The notes: generated by a model from the sequence alone, not told the origin. 64,000 nt of DNA from COMBO-56-21 sp041559015 (GCA_041559015.1 JBFFED010000001.1:80089-144088), one strand, 5' to 3'. Numbered from the stretch's first letter, positions 1 through 8,844 are shown. Translations and numbers: made by a program.

Positions 1-523
1 ACACTCCGGCGTTCTTCTGGTCCTCGAGCAAACTGATAATCCTGTCTATCTGCTCGAACGAATATCCAAGCACGGTCCCCTGACCAGCAGTGATTTCAAT
101 CACGAAGGCCACATCCCCGGAGCCGAACTCCTTCCTCGCCCAGTTGAGCGACGCGGCGATCTTCTTCAGACCTTCCTGCTCTCCAGCGCCCATGTGCGCG
201 CCCGGGTGGAAGACCAGGTTCCGGACTCCGAGGTGTCTCGCCCTGACGAGCTCTTCCAGGAACGCCTCCCTCGACTGCTTGAGGAGTCGCTTGTCCGGGC
301 TACCCAGGTTGATGAGGTACGAATCATGGATGATCGTTTCCTGGACGGCGAACTTCACCGAGTTCTCCTTGAACCTCCCGGCTTCATCGAGGCCGAGAGG
401 CTTGGCTTTCCACTGCATCTGGTTCCTCGAGAATATCTGCATGCAGTCGCATGTGGCCTGATGCGCGCGCTCCGGGGCCCTATCTACGCCCCCTGAAATC
501 GATACGTGCCCTCCCAGCATCAT
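1..523 (-). CDS. nfo: Endonuclease IV (AP endonuclease), C-terminus beyond window
   Basis: Only the first ~174 residues are present, because the gene runs off the left edge. The reverse-strand translation begins MMLGGHVSISGGVDRAPERA and contains the family landmarks MQIFSRNQMQW, an IIHDSYLINLGSP block and LVFHPGAHMGAG. The histidines of the last two match zinc-binding histidines of the endonuclease IV TIM barrel; the glutamate of FVIEITAGQG also fits a metal ligand. The family cleaves DNA at abasic sites during base excision repair. The ATG at 523 directly follows a second in-frame candidate, GTG at 529, with a GGTCAGGTCGGTG-like stretch upstream, so the exact start is uncertain by two codons. 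Identification is from motif recognition; the metal-binding C-terminal half cannot be checked. Confidence 0.9.
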   Translation of the reverse strand, partial: MMLGGHVSISGGVDRAPERAHQATCDCMQIFSRNQMQWKAKPLGLDEAGRFKENSVKFAVQETIIHDSYLINLGSPDKRLLKQSREAFLEELVRARHLGVRNLVFHPGAHMGAGEQEGLKKIAASLNWARKEFGSGDVAFVIEITAGQGTVLGYSFEQIDRIISLLEDQKNAGV

Positions 524-568
524 TCTCACCGACCTGACCTGTATTCGAGCATCTGATAGATAATCATT

Positions 569-1104
569 CTAGAAATCCATCGTGAACACATATGAACCGT
601 CGACGATGTTGGACTTCGGCTCAACGCCGGCCTTATGCATGAGCGCTATCATCGCCACGTTATCCCTCAGCACCTCGGCCGTGAAGCCCTTTATGTTCTT
701 CGATTTGGCAATCCTGACGATTGATTTCATCATGAAGGTGCCTATGCCCTTGCCCTGCCCTCCGCCACGGCCTGCCGCGTGTTCGCACCAATGAAGAAGG
801 CGTTGTGCCGGAACTGGTCTGTGAACTTCTCCTCCGTATAAGGCGCGACTCCCAAGGTCATGATGTGCATGATCCTGGTGTCCGCGAGTCTCCCCGAGGT
901 CTCGATCAGCGCCTTGACGAGTGTCTGAGGCCCGGCCGCCCCTGAGCCGATGAAGACCTTGTCGCCTCGGCGTATCGTCGAGACTGCCTGCTCCGGAGTC
1001 CTCACCTTCTCCTTGTAGCGCTCTTGCCAATCGAGCATCATCTTGGAACTCGTGGCAGGGGGTGCGTTCGAGGGCACCTTGGACGCTGCGGATTTGACAC
1101 CCAT
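569..1104 (-). pseudogene. Remnant of acetyl-CoA hydrolase/transferase-GNAT fusion gene
   Basis: The first ~115 codons (1104 to about 760) encode the start of an acetyl-CoA hydrolase/4-hydroxybutyrate CoA-transferase family protein, ending in ANTRQAVAEGRA, a conserved stretch that should continue into the catalytic domain. Instead this frame stops at 742-744. A different reverse frame then encodes GKGIGTFMMKSIVRIAK to the end, which is the acetyl-CoA-binding motif and C-terminus of a GNAT acetyltransferase. Archaeal proteins fusing these two domains exist and are normally several hundred residues longer. The simplest reading is an internal deletion of most of the gene, joined out of frame near 750-762. 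Whether this is a real pseudogene or an assembly collapse cannot be decided here. No functional product is expected. Confidence 0.75.
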
Positions 1105-1244
1105 GTATGGTCATCCACTGGTACTTCGTAGGCAGTAATAACGGTTTTGAAGATACAGAATGGGGCATTCCAGGCATCTGGACGCGAACGGCAATGTTCC
1201 CATCCGCAGAGGACCTTCGATTCCCGACCGACCCGAACGGGTCT

Positions 1245-1562
1245 TCACATCGTCAGGAGCATCGCCTTCATCGCCTCAAGCTCCTTGCCGATCTTGAGTA
1301 TGGCCTTATCCTTGTCCTGGAAGACGAGCTCTGGATGTTCGCTCCGGAACGTGTCGAGTATCTCGCCCGGAGATATCTGGTGCAGCTCCCTGAGCACTTG
1401 GGCCTTGTAAGGGGACATCGCCCTCAGGGGGGGCTCCAGCAGGGGTGCGAGATCGAGGTCGTCGCTCAGCCAAGCATCGACCTCTGCCTGCTCCATCTGG
1501 CCGAGGTTGTTCAACAGGAACCTTCTGATGGCCTTCTTCCACTCCGCTTCCATCTTCATCAC
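1245..1562 (-). CDS. Small hypothetical protein in oxidoreductase operon
   Basis: A 105-residue, mostly helical, charged protein that I do not recognise. It begins MMKMEAEWKKAIRRFLLNN and contains LVFQDKDKAILKIGKELEAM near its end; there are no cysteines, signal peptide or membrane segment. Its start overlaps the stop of the upstream flavin oxidoreductase gene by 4 bases (ATGA), which is the best evidence that it is translated and belongs to the same transcript as the GlcD/GlcF-like pair. A third small subunit or accessory protein of that oxidoreductase is possible, but this is inferred only from position. Confidence 0.6.
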   Translation of the reverse strand: MMKMEAEWKKAIRRFLLNNLGQMEQAEVDAWLSDDLDLAPLLEPPLRAMSPYKAQVLRELHQISPGEILDTFRSEHPELVFQDKDKAILKIGKELEAMKAMLLTM

Positions 1563-2959
1563 TCCTTCTCTGGAATCTTCTTGCCGGGGTTCATTATGTT
1601 GTCAGGATCGAGCAATCGCTTGATGCCGCGCATCGTCTCAAGGGCTACATCGGAATACTCGAACACCATGTTATCCCTGTGCTCTATACCCACTCCGTGG
1701 CAAGCCTGCACCGAGCCGCCGAGTCTTGCAGCCAGGGCGGCTATCTCCTTGAGCAATTCCTGGTACCTCTCCCAAGCACGGTCCCCCTTGGGCAGACGAT
1801 ATCTTCCCCCTGTCATCCTGTATCTTCCGACGTCCAAGCTGAACTTCTCACCTGGAAGGGGCTCGATGCCGTATTTGGGGGCGACCTCATTCCACAGAAC
1901 GTCATAGTACTCGCGCATCTTCTCCATCGGGATGTAGGTGGTGAGCACATCCTCGAAACCCGTCAACGCCCTTGCGCCACACCATTGCTTTGTGTAGGTC
2001 GTGAGGAACTGTTCGGCGACTCTGTTGTCTGCAAGGATGCCGCCAGCGTCCTCCATCGTGCGTCGGAGGTGTTCCGAGACGGCTTTCACCTCCCCCTTCG
2101 TGCCATGCGCCAGGGCGTAGAAGATAGCCTTCTTACCAGGAGGGGCGCCCAGTCCGGAATCATCACCCGTCTCGTACGCCTCTCCACCCGAGAAACCGAC
2201 GCCTGAGGTCATCACCCTCTGGGCGGCCTCGTTGGCGGCCCAGAAATCGTCGAAGAATCCTAGCACGACCGCCTCGGATTCCGGGAGAGGTTCGACCCTG
2301 AGAGTGGCCTCGGTGATTATCCCCAAGGTGCCCTCAGCGCCTATGAACATCTGATGGAGGCGGTATCCTGTGGATGTGTAGAGCGTCTTCGGTCCAGTCC
2401 TCAGGATGCTGCCATCGGCAAGGACGACCTCGAGGGACATGACACGGTCCGCGATGGCCCTGTACTTCTGGTGCCGTCTGCTGAAGGCTGACGTGGATAT
2501 AGCTCCGCCCACGGTGGCCATCTTAAGAGAACCCTGCTCCTGCGTGAGCCAGACCCCGTGCTCGCTGAGCTGGTCCTCCAGATTCTTGAGGACCATACCT
2601 GGTTGCACTGTGACATGGAGGTCTGGAACGCTGACCTCGATGAGCCTGTTCATCCTTATCGTGTCTACGACTATCCCACCGCTTATCGGGACGAGCATCC
2701 CGGTCCTGTTGGATCCACCGCCCTTCGGGATAAGGGGGATCTTCCTCTGCGCGGCTACACGAACGACCCTCTGCACCTCATCGGTCGTCTCTGGCAGGAC
2801 GACGAAATCCGGCATGTACCGATACTCATCCTCGAACCTGATCCTGTAGGTGTCCTTACAGTACGGGAGGAGATCCACCTTCTTCCAGAGCACCCTGTCC
2901 TCTCCGAGGATTGCGACCATCTCTTCCCTGACCGCGTCCTTCAAAGCATCGGGGATCAT
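1559..2959 (-). CDS. FAD-linked oxidase, GlcD/lactate dehydrogenase type
   Basis: A 466-residue flavoprotein of the glycolate oxidase subunit D/D-lactate dehydrogenase family, which oxidises 2-hydroxyacids using FAD. The N-terminal PCMH FAD-binding domain is clear: RYMPDFVVLPETTDEVQRVV, the phosphate-binding IPLIPKGGGSNRTGMLVP loop, GGAISTSAFSRR and GAEGTLGIITEATL. The C-terminal half carries the family FAD-oxidase cap and ends RLLDPDNIMNPGKKIP, a signature close to the C-terminus in this family. The start ATG at 2959 lies in TGATG, overlapping the stop of the Fe-S gene by one base, so upstream open frame was discarded. Electrons would pass to the adjacent Fe-S protein. The substrate cannot be named from sequence; lactate, glycolate or another 2-hydroxyacid are options. 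Confidence 0.9.
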   Translation of the reverse strand: MIPDALKDAVREEMVAILGEDRVLWKKVDLLPYCKDTYRIRFEDEYRYMPDFVVLPETTDEVQRVVRVAAQRKIPLIPKGGGSNRTGMLVPISGGIVVDTIRMNRLIEVSVPDLHVTVQPGMVLKNLEDQLSEHGVWLTQEQGSLKMATVGGAISTSAFSRRHQKYRAIADRVMSLEVVLADGSILRTGPKTLYTSTGYRLHQMFIGAEGTLGIITEATLRVEPLPESEAVVLGFFDDFWAANEAAQRVMTSGVGFSGGEAYETGDDSGLGAPPGKKAIFYALAHGTKGEVKAVSEHLRRTMEDAGGILADNRVAEQFLTTYTKQWCGARALTGFEDVLTTYIPMEKMREYYDVLWNEVAPKYGIEPLPGEKFSLDVGRYRMTGGRYRLPKGDRAWERYQELLKEIAALAARLGGSVQACHGVGIEHRDNMVFEYSDVALETMRGIKRLLDPDNIMNPGKKIPEKE

Positions 2960-4122
2960 CAGCGAACCTCCTTGTCGCACTCGACGTGCCTGTCGAGGAA
3001 CACTGAAATCTCGACGACTTCGACGGGGGAGCTGATGCTCTGAGCGGCTGCCTTCAGGCTCTGCATGCAGAACGGGCAAGAGGTAACGAGGGCCGATGCG
3101 CCTGTACCCTCGGCCTCCCTGACTCGCTTGATTGCCGCCTTCTGAGAGATCTCTGGATACGCGGTCTTCACTCCAGCACCTCCACCACAGCACCTCGCCA
3201 ACTCCCTGGAAGCCCTCATCTCTCTCAGCTGCAGGCCGGGGATGGCGCGAAGAAGCGCTCTGGGCGCATCGTAAACCTCGGTGTGTCTGCCCAGATGGCA
3301 CGGATCGTGGTAGGTCACACAGATGTCCGTCGCTCTGAACTTGAGCTTGCCGGATACCGCCAGCTCGTCCAGGTACTCCGTCGAGTGCAGTATCCGCAGG
3401 TCCTCGGAGAGCCTTCCGTAGTCCTGCTTGAGGGTCTTGTAGCAACCAGCGCACGCGGTCACTATCTTCCTGACTCCCGTTCCCCTGAGTCTACGCTCGT
3501 TCTCCTCCCTTAGCTCCCCGAAGAGCTTGGGATGGCCTAGCCTCTTCACGGTGGAGCCGCAGCAGAGTTCCTCATCGAGGAGAAGACCATAGTCTTCTCC
3601 AGCGCATTCGAGAAGGTGTGCGAGGGCTCGCGGACTGTCGACCAACATCCTGTCCAGGGAGTAAGTGCAACCGACATAGAAGAGCGTCTCCGTCTTCCCC
3701 GGGACGACCTTCTTGCTCTCAAGCTCCTTGGCCCAACGCCGCCTTGACGATCGTGGCTCCTGCCACGGGTTGCCGTAGTTCTCGAGGCTCTTGGCCAGCA
3801 TCTGATGCTCTGGGAGGAGCTGCGCGCCCCCAGAGAGAAGGTACTCCCTGAGGGACTCGGCCGCATCGGCGTTCTTCAGCTCGGCGGTGCACGAGTGCTC
3901 GTCTCGCTTGCAGAGGAGACACGAGTAGGCGATTCGAACCGCGCGCTCATCAGGCTGGACGACGCCCGTCAACAGCGCATGCACGAGCATATTCCTGCCC
4001 TTAGGCGATATGCTCTCCTCCAGGATCTCCGAATACATCGGACACTCGTCCTTGCAGCAGCCGCATCTGCACTTGATACACGCCTCAGCGACCTCGCGCA
4101 AGGCGGTCTCTCCGTGTGACAA
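2959..4122 (-). CDS. Fe-S/CCG-domain oxidoreductase subunit (GlcF/HdrD-like)
   Basis: A 387-residue partner of the following FAD oxidase. Near the N-terminus is one ferredoxin-like cluster motif (CIKCRCGCCKDECP) and then CLLCKRDEHSC, where a second CxxCxxCxxxCP would be expected; the second motif is degenerate in spacing. Two cysteine-rich CCG domains follow: ELCCGSTVKRLG with GCTYSLD upstream, then DPCHLGRHTEVYD, ARCCGGGAG and TSCPFCMQSL. CCG domains bind noncubane or 4Fe-4S clusters in HdrB/HdrD, GlcF and LldE proteins. The role inferred is electron transfer from the flavin subunit to a membrane or soluble acceptor. The gene is first in an operon with two downstream genes overlapping by 1 and 4 bases. 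Confidence 0.88.
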   Translation of the reverse strand: MSHGETALREVAEACIKCRCGCCKDECPMYSEILEESISPKGRNMLVHALLTGVVQPDERAVRIAYSCLLCKRDEHSCTAELKNADAAESLREYLLSGGAQLLPEHQMLAKSLENYGNPWQEPRSSRRRWAKELESKKVVPGKTETLFYVGCTYSLDRMLVDSPRALAHLLECAGEDYGLLLDEELCCGSTVKRLGHPKLFGELREENERRLRGTGVRKIVTACAGCYKTLKQDYGRLSEDLRILHSTEYLDELAVSGKLKFRATDICVTYHDPCHLGRHTEVYDAPRALLRAIPGLQLREMRASRELARCCGGGAGVKTAYPEISQKAAIKRVREAEGTGASALVTSCPFCMQSLKAAAQSISSPVEVVEISVFLDRHVECDKEVR

Positions 4123-4283
4123 TCTCGGGATCCCCTGGCACGCATCTGGCAGGCGTGCGGATATGGATTGGATGACTGGTATATGACCGTTCCCGAGGAA
4201 GCCGAGGATTCAGCCGATGACGCCCGATAGTCAAAAAGTACATTCGGATGGATGGCTTCACCTGATGAAGAGGAGGGACTTGA

Positions 4284-5711
4284 ATGGCGCGGGGTAAGCT
4301 TGAGTTCCTATCCAGGGATGATATCGAACGCATACACAGCGTGTCCGTCAGAGTGCTTGAGGAGGTTGGTGTGTCCGTCCACTGCCCCAAAGCAGTCGAG
4401 ATGCTGCTCAAAGACGGCTCGTCCATGTCCGAGGATGGCAAGAGGATCCTGATGCCAGAGAGCCAGGTCAAGGAGGCCGTGACGGCCGCACCGAAATCCG
4501 TCCTACTCGCAGCAAGGGACCCAAGAAAGGACCTTAGGCTCCCCTCGGAGGACCGCATGTTCGTCTCGAATGGCGGCGAAGGGGTCTACATAAGGAACCT
4601 GCTGACCGGTGAGACGAGAACGCCTCGCACAGCGGACGTGAGAGATTTCGCAAGGTTGGTGGACTCGCTCGACCCTGTGGACTTCCTGTGGCCCATGGTC
4701 GGGGCGCTCGACCAGCCGGACGGGCTGAAGGGATTGACTGAGATGAGGGTCAGCTTCGAGTGTACAACGAAGCATGTGCAGACTGGGGCGATTGACTCGC
4801 GGGAAGCGCGAGCGTTCGTGGACCTCGCCTCGATACTCGTCGGCGGGAAGGAGTATCTCAGGGAGAGGCCCGTCTTCTCGTGCGTCCAGTGCCCCATATC
4901 CCCCCTGACTTTCGATGACGGCCTGACAGAAGCGCAAATCGAGCTCGCGAGGGCGGGCATACCGGTGGTCAGCATGGTGGCTTCGGTCGTTGGTCTGACG
5001 TCCCCGGTCACCCTATCGGGCTCCATGGCGCAGATCAATGCCGAGAACCTCGCGAGCTGCGTGATAAGCCAGGCCGCTGCGAAGGGCGCACCCTGGATAT
5101 ACAGCAGCGATTCGGCGCCGGGCGATCTCGTGTCTGGCTCCATCGACTACGGAGCACTCGAAGGGCCGCTGTTGCGGACCGCCGCGGCGCAAATGGGGCG
5201 GCGTTATGGGTTCGTGACCATGACAGCGGGATCCGGGCTCGAATGTACTTCCCATCTTCTAGGCAGACCTAGGGACGGCGTGCCATACATGGCCTTGATG
5301 GTGCTTGTGCCGTCGGACCTCGGCTCGGGCTTCGGTTCCCTTGACCAGGCTGCGGGCGCGTCCATGGAGCAACTCGTGCTCGACGCATGGGTCTGGGATG
5401 CCGCTAAGGAACTCGCGAGGCCTTTCTCCAGTGATGAGAGCGCGATATCGTTCGAGACGATACGCGAAGCGGGCCTCGACGGCAACTTCCTGGGTAAGAG
5501 GCACACGCTCACGCGGTTCAGAGACGAGTTCGCTGCTCCCAGGAAGCCGGAGGCTGTGTTGTCCGGCCGCGAGGATTCTCCGCCGAGAGGTGAGCTCCTG
5601 AGGAAAGCAGGAGAAGAAGTCAAGAGGCTACTGGACCAGCCGAGGGAGCGGCTCGTTTCCTCGTCGGAAACGGCCCAGATAGACGACCTCTTCAGGAGAT
5701 TCGAAGGGTGA
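4284..5711 (+). CDS. MttB/MtgB-family methyltransferase without pyrrolysine
   Basis: A 475-residue protein of the trimethylamine methyltransferase (MttB) superfamily, recognisable from MARGKLEFLSRDDIERIH, the ECTTKHVQTG region and the C-terminal SAPGDLVSGSIDYGALEG...TAGSGLECTSHLLGRP block. True MttB reads through an in-frame UAG as pyrrolysine; here the frame is continuous with no amber codon, so this is the non-Pyl branch that includes glycine betaine and related quaternary-amine methyltransferases transferring methyl groups to a corrinoid protein. No corrinoid protein, MtbA/MtrH-like or RamA-like gene is adjacent, so the acceptor must be elsewhere. A GGAGG at 4272-4277 supports the ATG at 4284. 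It is divergent from the GlcD/GlcF operon. Substrate unknown. Confidence 0.88.
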   Translation: MARGKLEFLSRDDIERIHSVSVRVLEEVGVSVHCPKAVEMLLKDGSSMSEDGKRILMPESQVKEAVTAAPKSVLLAARDPRKDLRLPSEDRMFVSNGGEGVYIRNLLTGETRTPRTADVRDFARLVDSLDPVDFLWPMVGALDQPDGLKGLTEMRVSFECTTKHVQTGAIDSREARAFVDLASILVGGKEYLRERPVFSCVQCPISPLTFDDGLTEAQIELARAGIPVVSMVASVVGLTSPVTLSGSMAQINAENLASCVISQAAAKGAPWIYSSDSAPGDLVSGSIDYGALEGPLLRTAAAQMGRRYGFVTMTAGSGLECTSHLLGRPRDGVPYMALMVLVPSDLGSGFGSLDQAAGASMEQLVLDAWVWDAAKELARPFSSDESAISFETIREAGLDGNFLGKRHTLTRFRDEFAAPRKPEAVLSGREDSPPRGELLRKAGEEVKRLLDQPRERLVSSSETAQIDDLFRRFEG

Positions 5712-5732
5712 CGGGAAGAATCGAGGAGGAGG

Positions 5733-5806
5733 CGCCCGAGCTGGGATTCGAACCCAGGTCCGAAGCTCCGCAGGCTTCTAGGATATCCAAGCTACCCCAC
5801 TCGGGC
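5733..5806 (-). tRNA. tRNA-Arg (anticodon GCG)
   Basis: The reverse strand folds into a 74-nt tRNA: acceptor GCCCGAG/CTCGGGC, D-arm with GGGTAGCTTGGATATCC, anticodon stem GAAGC/GCTTC around loop CTGCGGA (anticodon GCG, reading CGC), T-arm CTGGG-TTCGAAT-CCCAG, discriminator G. No intron. It lies between the MttB-family gene and the ABC exporter operon. Confidence 0.93.
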
Positions 5807-5870
5807 ATTCTTCCTGAACGGCACCCTCCATGAGGACATCGATAGAAATACCCTCCCATCCGCCGGGGAC

Positions 5871-6749
5871 CTAATACGCAGTGGTCCAGTCGATCTTGCC
5901 CTTCCTTCGGGCGACACCGTCAGCGAACCTGAACACGGCGAGAGACAGCACGAAGAACACGGCTGCGGAAATCGCCAAGTACGCCATGATGTACATGTCG
6001 CTGATGCTGCCGAGGCCGGTGACATCGACTGCCGCCGCAGTGCTGAGCTCGGCCATGGCTTCCGGCATAAGCGCCCGCCTCATGGAATCCATCCAGTATG
6101 TGATGGGGAGGACCTTGGAGATCGATTGGGCCCATGTGGGCAACGCGGTGATCGGGAATATGATGCCGCTCATGACGTAGAACACGCCTGCAACGCCTTC
6201 GTTTATGCCGATCGAATGCCTGGCGGTCAGGAACGTGATACCGCCCAGGGCCAGCCCGAGCACGCATATGCAGCCCATGCCGAGCACGAGGGATCCGGCG
6301 AGCAACAGCCAGTTGATATCCCCGAGGAATATGTCCACGCCGAGGACCAGGACGCCGAACGCCAGCGTGATGATGACCCCTGCAGTCGTGATGGCTATCT
6401 TTATGGCCGACCGGCCCAGGATGTAAGCATAGAAGTTGATCGGGGCTATGTACACCTGTTTCAGGGTCATGTAATGCTCCCTGTCGTCGTGTATGACCCA
6501 CGTGACCCCGAACAGCACCTCGGCCACGTACATGTAGAGCGCGTTCCCGATGAACATGTACGAGAAGTACGCATTGTCCGTGTTGCCGCCCGTGACGACC
6601 ATGTACATGAATACGAGTATGAGGGTCGCGCTGATCGGCTTGACTATCGAGTATGTGGCGAACAGGAACGGGTCCGTCCAGTTCGCCTCCATCTGCCAGC
6701 CGAGCCATGCGGCGTTCTTCATCGTCCTCAGGTCGTTCATCACTGCCAT
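5871..6749 (-). CDS. ABC-2 type exporter permease, subunit 2
   Basis: A 292-residue integral membrane protein with six hydrophobic segments and the ABC-2 permease fingerprint around GVAGVFYVMSGIIFPITALP and LPITYWMDSMRRAL. It is the last gene of an ATPase-permease-permease operon on this strand (8535 to 5871). Two starts are close: ATG 6749, 12 bases after a GGGGAGG, and ATG 6740, which overlaps the preceding stop by one base; the former is preferred because of its spacing. With its partners it would form a heterodimeric membrane channel driven by the ATPase. The exported substrate is unknown; such systems often carry drugs or lipids/polysaccharides. Confidence 0.88.
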   Translation of the reverse strand: MAVMNDLRTMKNAAWLGWQMEANWTDPFLFATYSIVKPISATLILVFMYMVVTGGNTDNAYFSYMFIGNALYMYVAEVLFGVTWVIHDDREHYMTLKQVYIAPINFYAYILGRSAIKIAITTAGVIITLAFGVLVLGVDIFLGDINWLLLAGSLVLGMGCICVLGLALGGITFLTARHSIGINEGVAGVFYVMSGIIFPITALPTWAQSISKVLPITYWMDSMRRALMPEAMAELSTAAAVDVTGLGSISDMYIMAYLAISAAVFFVLSLAVFRFADGVARRKGKIDWTTAY

Positions 6750-7561
6750 CTGAGCGTCAGCCTCCCCGTGGCCTTTCCGAGGTGCTCCATGTACCTGAGC
6801 GAGTAGTGCGCGAGGACCATGAACAGCGCACACAGCCCCACCAGGAGCGCCAGCTCGAGCTCGATCGACAGGAACGCGTCACCGGTCCCGCTTGTGAAGA
6901 ACAGCTGCCTGAGCGCATCCAGGCCAAGCGTGATGGGGATGAACGAAGCCCCAGCCGCGGCGAACGCTCCCAGATATCTGACCGGGAAGTAGAACCCTGA
7001 AGCAAGGTACACTGGCTCCGTGAGTAGACTGGACATGTGGTGCGCCTCCCTTCCGAAGAGCATGTAGAGCGACGCGAACATCATGCCCATGCCGTAGAGA
7101 GCGACCATCGTGGCGACGAATATGGCGATCAGCATGAGCGGGTCGACCACGTGGAAGGCGATGTTGAATATCAGCGCGCCTATCACCAGCGTCGACGCGG
7201 CGTTGACGGTCGTCGAGAGCATTCCGCCGAGGGCCATGCCCGCGAGGATCGACATCCTAGATATGGGCGCTACCAGGTATAGCTGCAGGTTCCCGATCTC
7301 CTTCTCCCAGTAGAACTGGGCCGCCATGGACCACAGCACGTTGAGCCAGAAAGCGGTCATCGCGCCTCCGAGCACGACATAGCCGATGAGCTCGTGCCTC
7401 GCATCCATGAACTGATAGACGTACGCGTACGCCGCGACCGTGAAGAGAGGCAGCACCACCTCGAAGAAGAGCCAGCTGGGTTCCCTCTGCGCGCCCACGA
7501 TGCGCGGGTATGCGCGCCCTCGGATCGCCCTCATGTTCTTGATGACCCAGCTGTCGCTCAT
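6740..7561 (-). CDS. ABC-2 type exporter permease, subunit 1
   Basis: A 273-residue permease with about six membrane spans. Characteristic ABC-2 sequence includes FYWEKEIGNLQLYLVAPIS (the coupling region) and LLTEPVYLASGFYFPVRYLG near the conserved late helix. Its start overlaps the ATPase stop by 4 bases and its own stop abuts the next permease, so the three genes are co-transcribed and probably translationally coupled. It is predicted to pair with the second permease to form the transport pathway. Confidence 0.88.
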   Translation of the reverse strand: MSDSWVIKNMRAIRGRAYPRIVGAQREPSWLFFEVVLPLFTVAAYAYVYQFMDARHELIGYVVLGGAMTAFWLNVLWSMAAQFYWEKEIGNLQLYLVAPISRMSILAGMALGGMLSTTVNAASTLVIGALIFNIAFHVVDPLMLIAIFVATMVALYGMGMMFASLYMLFGREAHHMSSLLTEPVYLASGFYFPVRYLGAFAAAGASFIPITLGLDALRQLFFTSGTGDAFLSIELELALLVGLCALFMVLAHYSLRYMEHLGKATGRLTLRWQ

Positions 7562-8535
7562 TCCAATCCCTTGCCGACCATCTTGATGAACACGTCCTCC
7601 AACGTGGGCTCGGTCTTCTGGAGCGACTCAATCCTCGAGCCTTGGCTCAGCACAGCGGAGATGATATCGGACACCCCTGATTCGTCCCTCATCACGAACC
7701 TCAGCTTCGTGAGGCCACTCTCGCCGTCTTCCGTGAACGTGAAGTTCTCCACGCCTGGGAACGATCCGAACGCGGCTGCATCTTTCAGGCGCGTGACGTC
7801 CATGCTCAGGGTGGTGTTCATCCTGACCATCTTCTTGAGCCTCTCAGGGGTATCACATGCGAGTATCCGCCCGTTGTCGATGATCGCTATCCTGTCGCAG
7901 AGCTCGTCCGCCTCGACCATGTAGTGTGTGGTCAGCACGACCGTCTTGGTCGGGTGGTCCTTGAGCCAATCGACTATGTAACCCCTGATCACCCTGGAGG
8001 CGTTAACGTCGAGGCCGAGGGTCGGCTCGTCAAGGAAGATTATGTCAGGGTCGGTGATGAAACCCCGGATGATGTTCATCTTCTGCCTCTCGCCAGTCGA
8101 CATCGTCCTCACCTTCTCGTCCTTCTTGGCACTGAGGCCGAAGTCATCGAGCATCTCGTCTATGCGCTGAAGCGCGACCTTGCTCTTGATGCCGTAGAAC
8201 TGAGAGAACATCCACAGGTTCTCCTTCACCGTGAGCAGGCCGTATCCGGATATCTCTCCCCCGGAGACCATATTGATCTTCTGCCTGACCGCGCTGAACT
8301 GGTTCTCGACGTCCAGCCCGGCGACGTAGGCCTTGCCCGATGTGGGGAGCAGGAGCGTGCTCAGGATCTTGAGGAGCGTCGTCTTGCCCGCCCCGTTCGG
8401 CCCCAGGAGCCCGAACAGCTCCCCCCGCTCTATCCGCAGGTCGACGGAGTCCAGGGCCTTCACTGACTTGCCCTCTTTCTTCTTCTTGGGTTCGAAAACC
8501 CTCGACAGCGACTTCGTTTCTACAGCGGGTTCCAT
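7558..8535 (-). CDS. ABC transporter ATP-binding protein
   Basis: A 325-residue ATPase energising the two permeases downstream. Walker A GPNGAGKT at residues 45-52, signature STGERQ at ~146-151, Walker B IIFLDEP at ~165-171 and the switch-histidine region LTTHYMVEAD are all intact. The C-terminal ~90 residues are the accessory domain typical of DrrA/CcmA-type exporters. First gene of the operon. The ATG at 8535 follows rps17e on the same strand. Confidence 0.93.
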   Translation of the reverse strand: MEPAVETKSLSRVFEPKKKKEGKSVKALDSVDLRIERGELFGLLGPNGAGKTTLLKILSTLLLPTSGKAYVAGLDVENQFSAVRQKINMVSGGEISGYGLLTVKENLWMFSQFYGIKSKVALQRIDEMLDDFGLSAKKDEKVRTMSTGERQKMNIIRGFITDPDIIFLDEPTLGLDVNASRVIRGYIVDWLKDHPTKTVVLTTHYMVEADELCDRIAIIDNGRILACDTPERLKKMVRMNTTLSMDVTRLKDAAAFGSFPGVENFTFTEDGESGLTKLRFVMRDESGVSDIISAVLSQGSRIESLQKTEPTLEDVFIKMVGKGLE

Positions 8536-8621
8536 GTGCGGAGCACCTAGCCGAATGGAATGGTGGACCTATGAGCGGAGCGGGCCAACACGAAAATGGT
8601 CGCGCGGATGCGCGCAGGGCC

Positions 8622-8813
8622 TCAGGCTTCGTAGTGCGTCCTGTACCTCGTCACATACCCCGCGATCTTGTTCCGCATGGATATGGAACGCACATCTGTG
8701 AGCTTTGAGACCATCAGCTTGTTGTGTTGGTAGTCACCCGTGAACTGTTCCGGATAGCGGTGGACCAGTTCGATGGCTACCCTCTTGATGTAGGTCGGTC
8801 TGATGTTTCCCAT
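8622..8813 (-). CDS. rps17e: 30S ribosomal protein S17e
   Basis: A 63-residue protein matching archaeal S17e over its full length: MGNIRPTYIKRVAIELVHRY at the start, KLMVSKLTDVRSISMRNKIA in the middle and GYVTRYRT near the end. S17e is a small-subunit ribosomal protein found in archaea and eukaryotes. It stands alone here, with its own TATA box at 8845-8856, upstream of the ABC exporter genes on the same strand. Confidence 0.95.
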   Translation of the reverse strand: MGNIRPTYIKRVAIELVHRYPEQFTGDYQHNKLMVSKLTDVRSISMRNKIAGYVTRYRTHYEA

Positions 8814-8844
8814 AGGCTCACCGATTGGCCTGCGTAGGAGGAGG

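Noticed and set aside
1107..1907. 266-codon forward open frame
   Set aside because: It is the complement of the small hypothetical and FAD oxidase genes; composition is that of a shadow frame in GC-rich DNA.
4284..5711. Possible pyrrolysine codon in the MttB homologue
   Set aside because: The frame is continuous without any in-frame UAG, so no recoding is needed.
6126..6806. 226-codon forward open frame across the ABC permease
   Set aside because: Shadow of the permease, rich in His, Arg and Glu as expected for antisense of membrane helices.
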